Shown here: positions 40,946-51,862 of the stretch, piece by piece
Numbering within the stretch: the first letter of the stretch is position 1
Layout of the letters: each line of letters starts with the position of its first letter
Source of the DNA: Kaistia geumhonensis
Lineage (GTDB): Bacteria > Pseudomonadota > Alphaproteobacteria > Rhizobiales > Kaistiaceae
Direction of reading: 5' to 3'
Assembly: GCF_030815145.1 (NCBI RefSeq)
Contig: NZ_JAUSWJ010000001.1
Coordinates: 1 to 64,000 of the forward strand
Length of the DNA: 64,000 bases
The notes under the pieces: generated by a model
Databases searched by the model: none
Told to the model about the DNA's origin: nothing
What the model saw: only the letters and a program-made list of their open reading frames with translations
Translations under genes and position numbers: made by a program

Positions 40946-41923
40946 ATGGTCTCCATCACAGCCGCAGCCCAACCGCGCCTCTCGATCGTCGCCCCCGCCT
41001 ATAACGAGGAGGGGTGCTTGGAGGCCTTCCATCAGCGGGCCTCCGATGCCGCCCGCGCCGTTGCCGGCGACAGTTTCGAAATCATCATCATCGACGACGG
41101 TTCCCGCGACCGTACCTTCGCGATGGCACGCGACCTCGCCGACCGCGATCCCCATGTGGTGGCGGTGAAGCTGTCGCGCAACTTCGGTCATCAGCTGGCG
41201 CTGTGCGCCGGCCTCACGATCTGCCGCGGCGACTATATCCTCGTGATCGACGCCGACCTGCAGGACCCGCCGGAACTCGCCTCCGAGATGTTCCGCGTCA
41301 TGGAGGCGGAGCGCGCCGACGTCGTCTATGGCCAGCGCCGCACCCGCGCGGGCGAAACCGCCTTCAAGCTCGGCAGCGCCAAGCTGTTCTATCGCGTGCT
41401 GCGGCGTCTCGCCGATGTCGACATTCCCGCCGACACGGGTGACTTCCGCCTGATGACGCGCCGGGTCTGCGACATCCTCAATGCCATGCCGGAGCGGTAT
41501 CGCTTCACGCGCGGTCTCGTCTCCTGGGTCGGCTTCCGCCAGGTGCCGGTCGCCTATGATCGCGCGGCGCGCCATGCCGGCACGACCGGATACCCGCTGA
41601 AGAAGATGATCCGCTTCGCCGTCGACGCGGTCACCAGCTTCTCGATCCTGCCGCTCCGCGTCGCGAGCTTCACGGGAATTGCGACGGCGCTGGTCTCGTT
41701 CCTTGCCATTCTCTGGTCGCTGGTCGCCTGGATGCTCGGCCACACCGTCGCCGGATGGGCGAGCCTCCTTTCGGCGATCTTCCTCGTGGGCGGCATCCAG
41801 CTGTTCGTGCTCGGTATCATCGGCGAATATCTCGGCCGCCTCTATCTCGAGACCAAGCGCCGCCCGCTCTTCATCATCGATGAGGTCCGGCGGGCAGGGG
41901 TGTCGACGGATTCCGAGACGTAG
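40946..41923 (+). CDS. GtrB/ArnC-like family 2 glycosyltransferase, membrane-bound
   Basis: A 325-residue glycosyltransferase with a cytosolic GT-A domain (LSIVAPAYNEEGCLEAF; IIIIDDGSRDRTF; VIDADLQDPPELA; DTGDFRLMTRRV) and two C-terminal membrane helices (about residues 235-260 and 268-290), ending VLGIIGEYLGRLYLETKRRP. This is the build of enzymes that charge undecaprenyl phosphate with a sugar at the inner face of the membrane (GtrB, ArnC, DPM1 relatives). Two large GT-C-like membrane proteins follow, which would be plausible users of such a lipid-linked sugar. No GtrA-type flippase is seen. Confidence 0.9.
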   Translation: MVSITAAAQPRLSIVAPAYNEEGCLEAFHQRASDAARAVAGDSFEIIIIDDGSRDRTFAMARDLADRDPHVVAVKLSRNFGHQLALCAGLTICRGDYILVIDADLQDPPELASEMFRVMEAERADVVYGQRRTRAGETAFKLGSAKLFYRVLRRLADVDIPADTGDFRLMTRRVCDILNAMPERYRFTRGLVSWVGFRQVPVAYDRAARHAGTTGYPLKKMIRFAVDAVTSFSILPLRVASFTGIATALVSFLAILWSLVAWMLGHTVAGWASLLSAIFLVGGIQLFVLGIIGEYLGRLYLETKRRPLFIIDEVRRAGVSTDSET

Positions 41924-41934
41924 CGGGGGATGAC

Positions 41935-43620
41935 ATGACATCCGAAATCTCGGACGCGGGACGCCGCGCCGTTCCCAATCGCCTCGAAAGGCTGGCGTCA
42001 GCTTTGCCCTATGTTGCGATCTTTGTCGTGACCTTCGTCGCCAACATCTCCTTCAGCTTTCGAGAGGGCCGGCTTGCGACCGTTCCGTACTATGACGACG
42101 TGTCGTATCTTGCCGACGCCTTCGATCGGCTGACTTTCGGAGCCGGCGACGGGCTCTCCGCGCTCGTCGACTCCTTCTGGAGTAACCCGCCGCATGCGCC
42201 AACCTCCACGCTGACGGCGATGCTGGGTTTCTGGATCTTCGGACCTGAGCCCGTCTCTGCCTATCTTGCCAATGCCTGGGGGCTCGCCCTCTACATCGCG
42301 GTGGCGACCTATGTAAGCCGGCCACTCGGGGCGCAGATTCCGCGCATTCTCTTCGTGGCGATCCTCGCTTTCGTGCCCGTCTCCCATGTGATGGTCACGG
42401 AGTTCCGGCCCGACATGGTGGCTGGCCTACTCTTCGGCGTTGCGCTGATGGCTACCTGCGCCGCCGACTTCCGGATTATGGACTTTAGGGCGAAGCTGGT
42501 CCTGGTGGCAATCGCGATCGCGGCGACCGTGGCCAAGCCGAGCGGCATCATCGTCGCGATCCCAGGGATCGGGATCGCTTTCGTTATCAGCGTCGTCGCG
42601 CAGGGGCTGTTTTCCTCCGCAGACAGGTCGCGGCTGGTTCGTGGCGCGCTGACCAGTCTCGGGCTGTATGTTGTTGCCCTGGTTCCCTTCGCGATCCTGC
42701 TCGGAGCGCCGACGGTCGGCTATATCGAGCAGGTGCTCTTCTCGAATGCGGACATCTGGACGACGCCGGGCGACCGCTGGTTCCACTGGACTTATCACTC
42801 GTTCGGGGAGGGCGCCACAAAGGCGCTCGGTCCGTTTGGACCTCTGGCCTTCGTCCTAGTCGCGTCCGACCTCGTAGTCTATGCGCGCATCCGATCCTAC
42901 CGCCAACGGAAGATCCTCCCGCTGTATGCGACTCTGGCGATCGTCTATTGCGCCATGTCGATGTCCAACGAGAAGACGATCTTTCAGGGAAGCTACTTCT
43001 ATCTTCCCCTTCTGCTCGCTGGGGCAAACGCCTTCGTGCGCATGTCGGTCGAAGGCAGGAAACGCTGGCCGGATGGAGCGCCCTCCGCAATCAGGGGGGT
43101 ACTAGGCGTCGGCCTAACGCTCTCCGTGCTGTTGCTCCCGCTGGTCGGGGCCTACACGCCCCGATATCGCGATCAGAACGAGTCCGCAGTGCTGATGCCC
43201 AAGGTGGCCAATGCGCTTTTTGCTCTGAACAGGAACGAGTGGTCGACGAGCTCGGCTTGTCGGGACAGGCTGATGTCGGTGCTTGTCACTAGCCTCGATC
43301 CCTTCCCGGCGGTCGCGATCCGATACGCTGTCGCGCGCGGGGGGCTCAGAATGGATACTCTCAATGCCTATTTTCCCCGCAGCTTGGACGAAGCACTGAC
43401 GGCGGTCGACGACGCCGATGTCGTCTTGACGGTCGATCCGGTCGAGGCGAGACATGCCAACACCTTCATCCGGATATCGACAATGATTCCCGACATCTTC
43501 CGGCACTTGAGCGATAAACAGGGCACGCGAAAGGTTCAGATCGGTACCTACTACGGCTCGCCTTACTGGCTCTTCATCAATTGGAATTGCGCCCAAGAGG
43601 GGGCAGCGAAGCACGATTGA
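41935..43620 (+). CDS. Multi-spanning membrane protein, probable GT-C glycosyltransferase (copy 1)
   Basis: A 561-residue protein with roughly 10-12 membrane helices. After the first helix comes an acidic motif, VPYYDDVSYLADAFDRLTFG, resembling the periplasmic acidic motif of GT-C enzymes such as ArnT and PMT. TEFRPDMVAGL and NEKTIFQGSYFYLPLLLA follow, and the last ~150 residues are a soluble domain ending IGTYYGSPYWLFINWNC. It begins 11 bases after the GtrB-like gene, so they are likely an operon. It is a paralogue of the next gene. Base composition is lower in G+C than its neighbours (31 of 60 bases at 43441-43500). The acceptor is unknown. Confidence 0.8.
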   Translation: MTSEISDAGRRAVPNRLERLASALPYVAIFVVTFVANISFSFREGRLATVPYYDDVSYLADAFDRLTFGAGDGLSALVDSFWSNPPHAPTSTLTAMLGFWIFGPEPVSAYLANAWGLALYIAVATYVSRPLGAQIPRILFVAILAFVPVSHVMVTEFRPDMVAGLLFGVALMATCAADFRIMDFRAKLVLVAIAIAATVAKPSGIIVAIPGIGIAFVISVVAQGLFSSADRSRLVRGALTSLGLYVVALVPFAILLGAPTVGYIEQVLFSNADIWTTPGDRWFHWTYHSFGEGATKALGPFGPLAFVLVASDLVVYARIRSYRQRKILPLYATLAIVYCAMSMSNEKTIFQGSYFYLPLLLAGANAFVRMSVEGRKRWPDGAPSAIRGVLGVGLTLSVLLLPLVGAYTPRYRDQNESAVLMPKVANALFALNRNEWSTSSACRDRLMSVLVTSLDPFPAVAIRYAVARGGLRMDTLNAYFPRSLDEALTAVDDADVVLTVDPVEARHANTFIRISTMIPDIFRHLSDKQGTRKVQIGTYYGSPYWLFINWNCAQEGAAKHD

Positions 43621-43768
43621 AGGCGGCCTTCCCGTCCGCGTCGCCTCAGGCTCACGATTCGCGGCGATATGCTGCATCGCAGCGCCGATCGGAGCCACCT
43701 AGGGTCGGCGCCAGCAACGGCCTCCGAAGCTACCATCACAATGAGGACTGCCAGCTCTGACGGCGAGA

Positions 43769-45439
43769 TTGCGAGACCACGCTGAGACCGCGGCGTATGA
43801 GGGGCCCTCCCTGGTTCGCGCGAGCCTGCGCAGTCTTCCCTTCGCCGCCATATTCGCGGTCGTCTTCCTCGCCAATCTCGCTTACAGCCAGCGCACCGGC
43901 CGGTTCGCAAGCGAGCCGACCTATGACGACGTCATCTACCTGGCCGATGCCTATATCCGGCTCGCTTTCGCGCCGGGCAACGGGCTCTTCTCCGTCGTCG
44001 CATCCTTTTGGCATTTGGCCCCGCATGCGATCGTCAGCACGCTCACGGCCATGGCGGGCTACTGGGCCTTCGGGCCGAGTGATGTCTCGCCTTATCTGGC
44101 CAATGGCTGGGTGCTGGCGCTTTATTTCGTGGTCATCACCTATCTGACCCGGCCGCTCGGTTCGCTGTTCGACAGGGTCCTCCTTGTCGCGACGCTCGCC
44201 TTCGTTCCGGTCGCGCATGCGATGGTGACGGAGTTTCGGCCCGACATGGCCGCCGGGCTGGTCTTCGCCCTGGCGCTATGGGCGATCTGCACCATCGATT
44301 TCAGGCAGGTGACGGTCCGGCGGCGTGTCGGCATCGTCGCGCTCGCCGCCTTCGCCACCATCATGAAGCCGAGCGCCGTGGTGCTGACGATTCCGGCGCT
44401 CGGTTTCGCGGTGCTCGCGACGCTCGTGGCGCAGGGCGCACTGGTGCGGGAGGACCGGCTGAAAGTCATCGGGAGCGCGTTGATCAGCGTGGCGCTCTAT
44501 GCCGCGATGCTCCTGCCCTTCGCGATCCTGCTGGCGGGCGAGACCGTCAGCTACATCTACGACGTGCTGATCACCGATGCCGACATATGGACGACCCCCG
44601 GGGATCGCTGGTTCCACCTCAACTACCACCTGTTCGGCCCCGGCGGCCACCAGGCCCTCGGTCATTTCCGGCGCGTCGGCCTCTGGGTGCTCGTCATCGA
44701 TCTGCTCGTCTATGTGCGCTTCCCCGCCTATCGGAAGCGCGGCGTGCTGCCCTATACGGCCACCCTCGTCGTCGTCTTCGTCGCGATGTCCGTGTCCCGC
44801 GAGAAGACCGTCTTCCAGGGCAGCTTCTTCTATCTGCCATTCCTGCTGGCGGCGGTGGCGGCCTTCGTGCGGCTCGTCTCGGCCGCGCTCGCGCTTCGGC
44901 CCGAGCTTGCGCGGACGAGCCTCAGAGCCGCGCTCGCGATCGTGCTCGCCGTCGAGATCGTGGCGTTGCCGCTCGGCGGCGCCTATTTTCCGCGCGCGGA
45001 CGAGGGCTCGGAGGCGAATCGGCTCCTTCCGAAGGTGAAAGACGCCATCGTCGCGCTCCGGCGCGACGAATGGCTCGGCAGCCCCAGCTGTTCGGCGAGG
45101 GCTATGAGTCTCTCCGTGACCAACTACGATCCGCTGACTCCGGAGACCGTGCAACTGTCGCTCGCCAAGGCCGGCATCCAGCTCTCGACCGACTACAATT
45201 TTCTGGCACGCAGCCTCGACGAGGCGATGGCGACCATCGACCTCGCCGATCTCGTGCTCATGGTCGATCCCGGCGCGAGCCAGAGAAACACCTGGACGCC
45301 CATCTCCGCCTTCGTGCCCGAGATCTTCGATCGGCTCAGCAACCAGCCTGGCGTCAGGCGGATCGAGGTCGGCACCTACCGGCAAAAGCCTTATTGGCTA
45401 TTCGTCAAGCCGCATTGCGAGCCTGTCAGCTCGCCATAG
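43769..45439 (+). CDS. Multi-spanning membrane protein, probable GT-C glycosyltransferase (copy 2), TTG start or frameshift
   Basis: A 556-residue paralogue of the preceding protein. Matching landmarks are PTYDDVIYLADAYIRLAF, TEFRPDMAAGLVFALALW, SREKTVFQGSFFYLPFLLA and the end VGTYRQKPYWLFVKPHC. No ATG or GTG begins this frame; the first usable codon is TTG 43769. An ATG at 43741 in the neighbouring frame would encode MRTASSDGEI before running out, so a one-base change could have separated it. The local G+C is high (43 of 60 at 44941-45000), unlike copy 1. It converges with ilvA. Confidence 0.78.
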   Translation: MRDHAETAAYEGPSLVRASLRSLPFAAIFAVVFLANLAYSQRTGRFASEPTYDDVIYLADAYIRLAFAPGNGLFSVVASFWHLAPHAIVSTLTAMAGYWAFGPSDVSPYLANGWVLALYFVVITYLTRPLGSLFDRVLLVATLAFVPVAHAMVTEFRPDMAAGLVFALALWAICTIDFRQVTVRRRVGIVALAAFATIMKPSAVVLTIPALGFAVLATLVAQGALVREDRLKVIGSALISVALYAAMLLPFAILLAGETVSYIYDVLITDADIWTTPGDRWFHLNYHLFGPGGHQALGHFRRVGLWVLVIDLLVYVRFPAYRKRGVLPYTATLVVVFVAMSVSREKTVFQGSFFYLPFLLAAVAAFVRLVSAALALRPELARTSLRAALAIVLAVEIVALPLGGAYFPRADEGSEANRLLPKVKDAIVALRRDEWLGSPSCSARAMSLSVTNYDPLTPETVQLSLAKAGIQLSTDYNFLARSLDEAMATIDLADLVLMVDPGASQRNTWTPISAFVPEIFDRLSNQPGVRRIEVGTYRQKPYWLFVKPHCEPVSSP

Positions 45440-45463
45440 CGCGCGTGGGCCATCGCCACGGGC

Positions 45464-46708
45464 CTACGGCGCCGCGAGGCGGTCGACGCGGTAGTGGCGC
45501 GCCTCGAGCGCCCGCTCGATCTCGTCGGTATGCGCCGGCCCATGCGTCTCGATGGTGACGTCGACGATCGCGCCCTTGGCCGGCACCGAGAGCAGCGTGC
45601 GGTTGTGGTGCACTTCGAGGATGTTGCCGCCGCAGGCGCCGATGGTCGCCGCGATGTCGCCGAGCACGCCTGGCCGGTCGGGAATGGTGAGGCGCACGGC
45701 GACGATCTTGCCGGCGCGGGCGAGCTCGCGGACCATGATCGAGGCGGCGAGGCGCGGGTCGATATTGCCGCCGCAGAGCACGAGCCCGATGCGCTTGCCG
45801 GCAAAGCGCTCCGGATAGGCGAGGAGCGCGGCGAGCCCGGCCGCGCCCGCGCCCTCGGCCATGGTCTTCTGCAGCGTGAGATAGGCGTTCACCGCGCGTT
45901 CGATGGCGCTTTCCGGCACGAGCAGGACGTCATCGACGAACTGCCGGGCGATGGCGAGCGTGAGCCGCCCGACATTCTTGACGGCGATGCCTTCGGCGAG
46001 CGAGTTGCCGCCGCATTCCTGCGAAGTCCCGTCGAGTGCCGCCCGCATCGAAGGGTAGAGCTCGGTCTCGACGCCGATGACCTCGAGCCGCGGCGACAGC
46101 GCCTTGGCGGCGATCGCCATGCCGCCGATGAGCCCGCCGCCGCCGACCGGCACGACCAGGCAGTCCAGCGGGATGCCGCTCTCGATCATCTCAAGCGCGA
46201 CCGTGCCCTGGCCCGCGATGACATGGCGATCGTCATAGGGATGCACCCAGACTGCGCCCGTCGTCTCGGCGATCCGCGCGGCGACGGCCTGCGACTCGGC
46301 GAGCGTCTCGCCCTCGACCACGACGCGGGCGCCGAAGGAGCGGGTCGCCTCGATCTTCACGAAGGGGGTCGTGGCCGGCATCACGATGGTCGCCGGAATG
46401 CCGAGTCGCGCGGCGTGATAGGCGACCGCCTGGGCGTGGTTGCCGGCCGACATGGCGACGACGCCGGCCCGCCGCTCGTCGTCATCGAGCGAAAGGAGCT
46501 TTACCAGCGCGCCGCGCTCCTTGAAGGCGGAGGTGACCTGGAGATTCTCGTATTTGACGAAGACCTCGGCGCCGGTGAGCTGGCCGAGCCGGGGCGCCGG
46601 GAGGAACGGTGTCCTGAGCACGCTGCCCTCGATGGCGCGGGCGGCGTCGCGGATGTCGTCGATGGTGGGAATGGCGACGGCGTCGGCCGTCTCTGCTGGC
46701 GCATGCAT
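45464..46708 (-). CDS. ilvA: Threonine ammonia-lyase
   Basis: A 414-residue PLP enzyme that turns Thr into 2-oxobutanoate and ammonia. The catalytic Lys lies in KYENLQVTSAFKERGALVKL, the phosphate-binding loop is VPVGGGGLIGGMAIAAKAL, and a C-terminal ACT domain (about residues 330-414) has VAVRLTIPDRPGVLGDIAAT. This single-ACT form may be the biosynthetic or the catabolic enzyme, so the symbol is provisional. The start ATG 46708 follows the LivH-like gene by 19 bases, and both lie downstream of hemB. Confidence 0.9.
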   Translation of the reverse strand: MHAPAETADAVAIPTIDDIRDAARAIEGSVLRTPFLPAPRLGQLTGAEVFVKYENLQVTSAFKERGALVKLLSLDDDERRAGVVAMSAGNHAQAVAYHAARLGIPATIVMPATTPFVKIEATRSFGARVVVEGETLAESQAVAARIAETTGAVWVHPYDDRHVIAGQGTVALEMIESGIPLDCLVVPVGGGGLIGGMAIAAKALSPRLEVIGVETELYPSMRAALDGTSQECGGNSLAEGIAVKNVGRLTLAIARQFVDDVLLVPESAIERAVNAYLTLQKTMAEGAGAAGLAALLAYPERFAGKRIGLVLCGGNIDPRLAASIMVRELARAGKIVAVRLTIPDRPGVLGDIAATIGACGGNILEVHHNRTLLSVPAKGAIVDVTIETHGPAHTDEIERALEARHYRVDRLAAP

Positions 46709-46727
46709 GACTGCCCTCCGGCACCCG

Positions 46728-48089
46728 TCACGATAGACGGATCGGCCGTCCCTCCTCAAGCGCAGCCCTGCGGCCGAACAGTCCGTCAGGTCGCAGCAGG
46801 AAGAGAAGCGTGATGATGGCCAGCACGGCGATGTCGCGCTCGCCGGGCCCGAAGACCGCCGCCCAGCCGGTCTCGATGGCTGCGAGCAGCAGCGCGCCGA
46901 CAAGGGCCCCGCGGGGCGTGCCGCCACCGATCAGGCAGGCGATGAGCGCCTTGAGGCCGAGCATCAACCCCGCCGAGAAGGATGTGCCGCCATAGCCGAG
47001 CGCCAGGATCGAGCCGGACAGCGAGGCGAGGCTGGAGGCGAGGATGAAGGTGACGCCGGTCACCGCCGCGACATCGATGCCGAACAGCCGCGCCGCGAGC
47101 GCGTCTTCGGCGACCGCGCGCCAGGCCCTGCCGAAGGCCGACCGCGCGAGGATCGCGAACAGCCAGACGACCGCGAGCGCGGACATCGCGAGAATGACGA
47201 TCCGCATCACCGTCACGACCACGGGGAACGGGCCCGCCGCGATGAGCACCTGATCGCCGAGCATCGGCTGCAGCCAGATCTCGCGCGATCCCTGCGCGAT
47301 GCGTACCCCCTCGGAAACGACGATGCCGAGCCCGACGGTGGCGACGATGAAGGCGCGGGGCGGTCGCGCCAGGAGCGGCATCACGACGGTACGCGCCGTC
47401 AGATAGCCGAAAAGGGCGGTGAGCGAGACCGAGGCGGCGAGGGAGACCAGCATCACGGTGACGAGCGAGGGCACATGGGCGGTCGCCGCCGTCACGACGC
47501 CGAAGACCGCGCCGAAGCCGCCGATCATCGCGAAATCGCCGAAGGCCATGTTGAGGCGCCCGACGAGGCCGTAGATGAGCGCATAGGCGAGAGCCAGCGG
47601 CACGTAGAAGGCGGCGACGTTGAGGGCGTTGACGACCTGCTGCACGGCATAGCCCGCCCAGGCGGGCAGGGCGATCGGGAGGAGGGCGTAGCGCGGCGGG
47701 GCCCATCCCGCTTCCGACACGGCCGCCTGCACGGCGCCAGGCTGTTCCAGAAACCAGCGCTTCAGGAGGCCGAGCCGCCATTCCGGCATCCGCCCGGAAA
47801 AGCCGCGGACCGCCAGGATGTCGGTTCGCCCCGCGCTGAACGACCCGCCGGCGAACGCGCAATCCGCGAAGAGCGTGCGCGGGTCGCCCTCGGCGGTGAA
47901 GATCACGCGCACGGCATTGGTGGCGCCGCTCAGTGGCTCGACCGAACGGATCGTGACGGGACGGCCGTCGGGTCCGATCGCTGTGGCGATGGCGACGCAG
48001 ACGATCGACTGCTGGCGGTCGACATCGCTGCAGGCGGCCAGCCCCAGCGCCGCGACGATGGCGAGCGCTGCGAGAACGATCCGCCGCAT
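46728..48089 (-). CDS. LivH-type branched-chain amino acid permease with lipoprotein-like N terminus
   Basis: A 453-residue protein. Residues 1-20 look like a lipoprotein signal (VLAALAIVAALGLAAC, lipobox L17-A-A-C20). Residues ~21-140 form a soluble region with PEWRLGLLKRWFLEQPGAVQ. From ~145 it is a standard LivH permease with about eight helices: YALIYGLVGRLNMAFGDFAM, VATVGLGIVVSEGVRIAQGS and the cytosolic coupling motif RAVAEDALAARLFGID. LivM, LivG, LivF and LivK partners are not nearby. It lies 19 bases after hemB and 19 before ilvA, so all three may be one transcript. Confidence 0.85.
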   Translation of the reverse strand: MRRIVLAALAIVAALGLAACSDVDRQQSIVCVAIATAIGPDGRPVTIRSVEPLSGATNAVRVIFTAEGDPRTLFADCAFAGGSFSAGRTDILAVRGFSGRMPEWRLGLLKRWFLEQPGAVQAAVSEAGWAPPRYALLPIALPAWAGYAVQQVVNALNVAAFYVPLALAYALIYGLVGRLNMAFGDFAMIGGFGAVFGVVTAATAHVPSLVTVMLVSLAASVSLTALFGYLTARTVVMPLLARPPRAFIVATVGLGIVVSEGVRIAQGSREIWLQPMLGDQVLIAAGPFPVVVTVMRIVILAMSALAVVWLFAILARSAFGRAWRAVAEDALAARLFGIDVAAVTGVTFILASSLASLSGSILALGYGGTSFSAGLMLGLKALIACLIGGGTPRGALVGALLLAAIETGWAAVFGPGERDIAVLAIITLLFLLRPDGLFGRRAALEEGRPIRLS

Positions 48090-48108
48090 TCCCGCCGCCG
48101 CCTCGCTG

Positions 48109-50482
<2,374 letters not shown>

Positions 50483-50748
50483 GGCTGTCTCGTCGCTCAG
50501 CGCCCGTTCGTCGCGGCGCGGGACGCGCCGGTTGTTGCGCGGAGCGCAGCGGGCAGGGCGGCCCCGGAGGAGGCCGGACGGATTCTGGCAATCGCCGAAA
50601 GCGTGGACATGAACGCAATGATATCGGAGGCGCGCGCGCACCGCCAGTGCGCTGCAGCGTCGGTCGCACGGCTTTGACGGCGGTGCCGCCGTCAACTATC
50701 CGGAGAGGGCAGGGGCGAGCGACACGAGCCAGCAGCGAGGGATCGCGG

Positions 50749-51171
50749 ATGATGGACCATGAGGTGACCCAGCTTCCGAGCGAGCCCGACAATCCGTGGG
50801 CGCTGGCGCTCACCATCTATCTGCGGGGCATCGCGGCCCTGCTGCTTTTGCTCGGCCTGCGCCAGTGGCTCTACATCGCCGGAATCTTCGACGAGGCGGG
50901 CTGGTCGTTCGAGACCATGACGACGGCCTGGCGCTTCGTCACCGTCCATCTGGCGGTGGTCGATCTCGTCGCCGCCGTCGGACTGTGGATGCGGGTCGCC
51001 TGGGGGAACGTGCTCTGGGTCTATGCGGCGGTGTTCGAGATCGCGATCCACACCGCGTTCGCGGAGACCTTCGGCGTCGATCCGATCATCGTCGGCTTCC
51101 ATGTGCTGGCGCTCGCGGTGTTTCTCGGCCTCGTCTTCATGGAGCGCCGCCAGGCAGCGAGGGCCGATTGA
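50749..51171 (+). CDS. DUF6163-like small membrane protein
   Basis: A 140-residue protein, read from ATG 50749 with GAGGGA upstream (50752 is equally possible). It has about four membrane helices: LRGIAALLLLLGLRQWLYIA, VHLAVVDLVAAVGLWMRVAW, ending VLALAVFLGLVFMERRQ. I recognise it as the DUF6163 type seen between hemB and ldtR in Hyphomicrobiales. Function unknown; the steady link with a cell-wall regulator hints at an envelope role, which is inference only. Confidence 0.8.
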   Translation: MMDHEVTQLPSEPDNPWALALTIYLRGIAALLLLLGLRQWLYIAGIFDEAGWSFETMTTAWRFVTVHLAVVDLVAAVGLWMRVAWGNVLWVYAAVFEIAIHTAFAETFGVDPIIVGFHVLALAVFLGLVFMERRQAARAD

Positions 51172-51240
51172 GCGGCAGCGGGAACCCCGCCGGGACACCA
51201 GTCTTTAACGCTAAAACTCGTCTCGAATGCCCAAATCCGA

Positions 51241-51349
51241 GGTAAGTGGCTGTTAAGTGTGATGTTTAAGCTGATCTTCAAATCGGCCGCTTAAGGTCCC
51301 TTCTCATGAGGCGGGAAGAATACTCGCCACGAAACAGAGAGGCCTCGAG
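51241..51349 (+). promoter_or_regulatory. Promoter-operator region of ldtR with repeated TTAAG
   Basis: This AT-richer spacer holds three TTAAG words at 51253-51257, 51266-51270 and 51291-51295; the last lies in the palindrome CTTAAG (51290-51295). A GGTAAG at 51241 resembles them. The first two are 13 bases apart, close to one helical turn plus three. MarR-type regulators bind such short inverted or repeated sites, and LdtR is reported to act on its own gene in related species, so these are candidate operator parts. A clear -35/-10 pair was not identified. Confidence 0.35.
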
Positions 51350-51862
51350 ATGATCAACGCGAAGCGGACAGTGGATTCGCTCAATCAACCGCAGACCCCG
51401 GCTGAGCTGAAGCCCCTATACATGGAGGCGCTGACGCTGGTCGAGCGGCTTCATCGCCGCCTTCTCGATGTGATCAAGGACGAGTTCGACCGTTCGGGCC
51501 GTTCCGACGTGAACAGCGTCCAGGCGCTGTTGCTGTTCAACATCGGCGACTCGGAGCTGACGGCCGGAGAACTTCGCTCGCGCGGCTATTATCTCGGCTC
51601 GAACGTCTCCTACAATCTCAAGAAGCTGGTCGAGATGGGCTACATCCACCACCAGCGCTCGCGGATGGACCGCCGCTCGGTCCGAGTCAGCCTGACGCCG
51701 AAGGGCCAGGAGATCGCCAACATCGTCGGCAATCTCTACGAGCGCCACATCCGCTCGATCCAGCAGGTCGGCGGCATCGCGATCGACGACTTCCAGCTGA
51801 TCAACAAGTCGCTCCACCGCCTCGAGCGCTTCTGGACCGACCAGATCCTCTACCGGCTCTGA
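51350..51862 (+). CDS. ldtR: MarR-family regulator LdtR
   Basis: LdtR, 170 residues, a winged-helix regulator described in Liberibacter and Sinorhizobium, where it controls the L,D-transpeptidase gene ldtP. The DNA-binding part has VNSVQALLLFNIGDSELTAG, GYYLGSNVSYNLKKLVEMGY (recognition helix) and RMDRRSVRVSLTPKGQEIAN (wing). The N- and C-terminal helices would form the dimer interface. The gene lies 377 bases before the transpeptidase gene on the same strand. Confidence 0.93.
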   Translation: MINAKRTVDSLNQPQTPAELKPLYMEALTLVERLHRRLLDVIKDEFDRSGRSDVNSVQALLLFNIGDSELTAGELRSRGYYLGSNVSYNLKKLVEMGYIHHQRSRMDRRSVRVSLTPKGQEIANIVGNLYERHIRSIQQVGGIAIDDFQLINKSLHRLERFWTDQILYRL

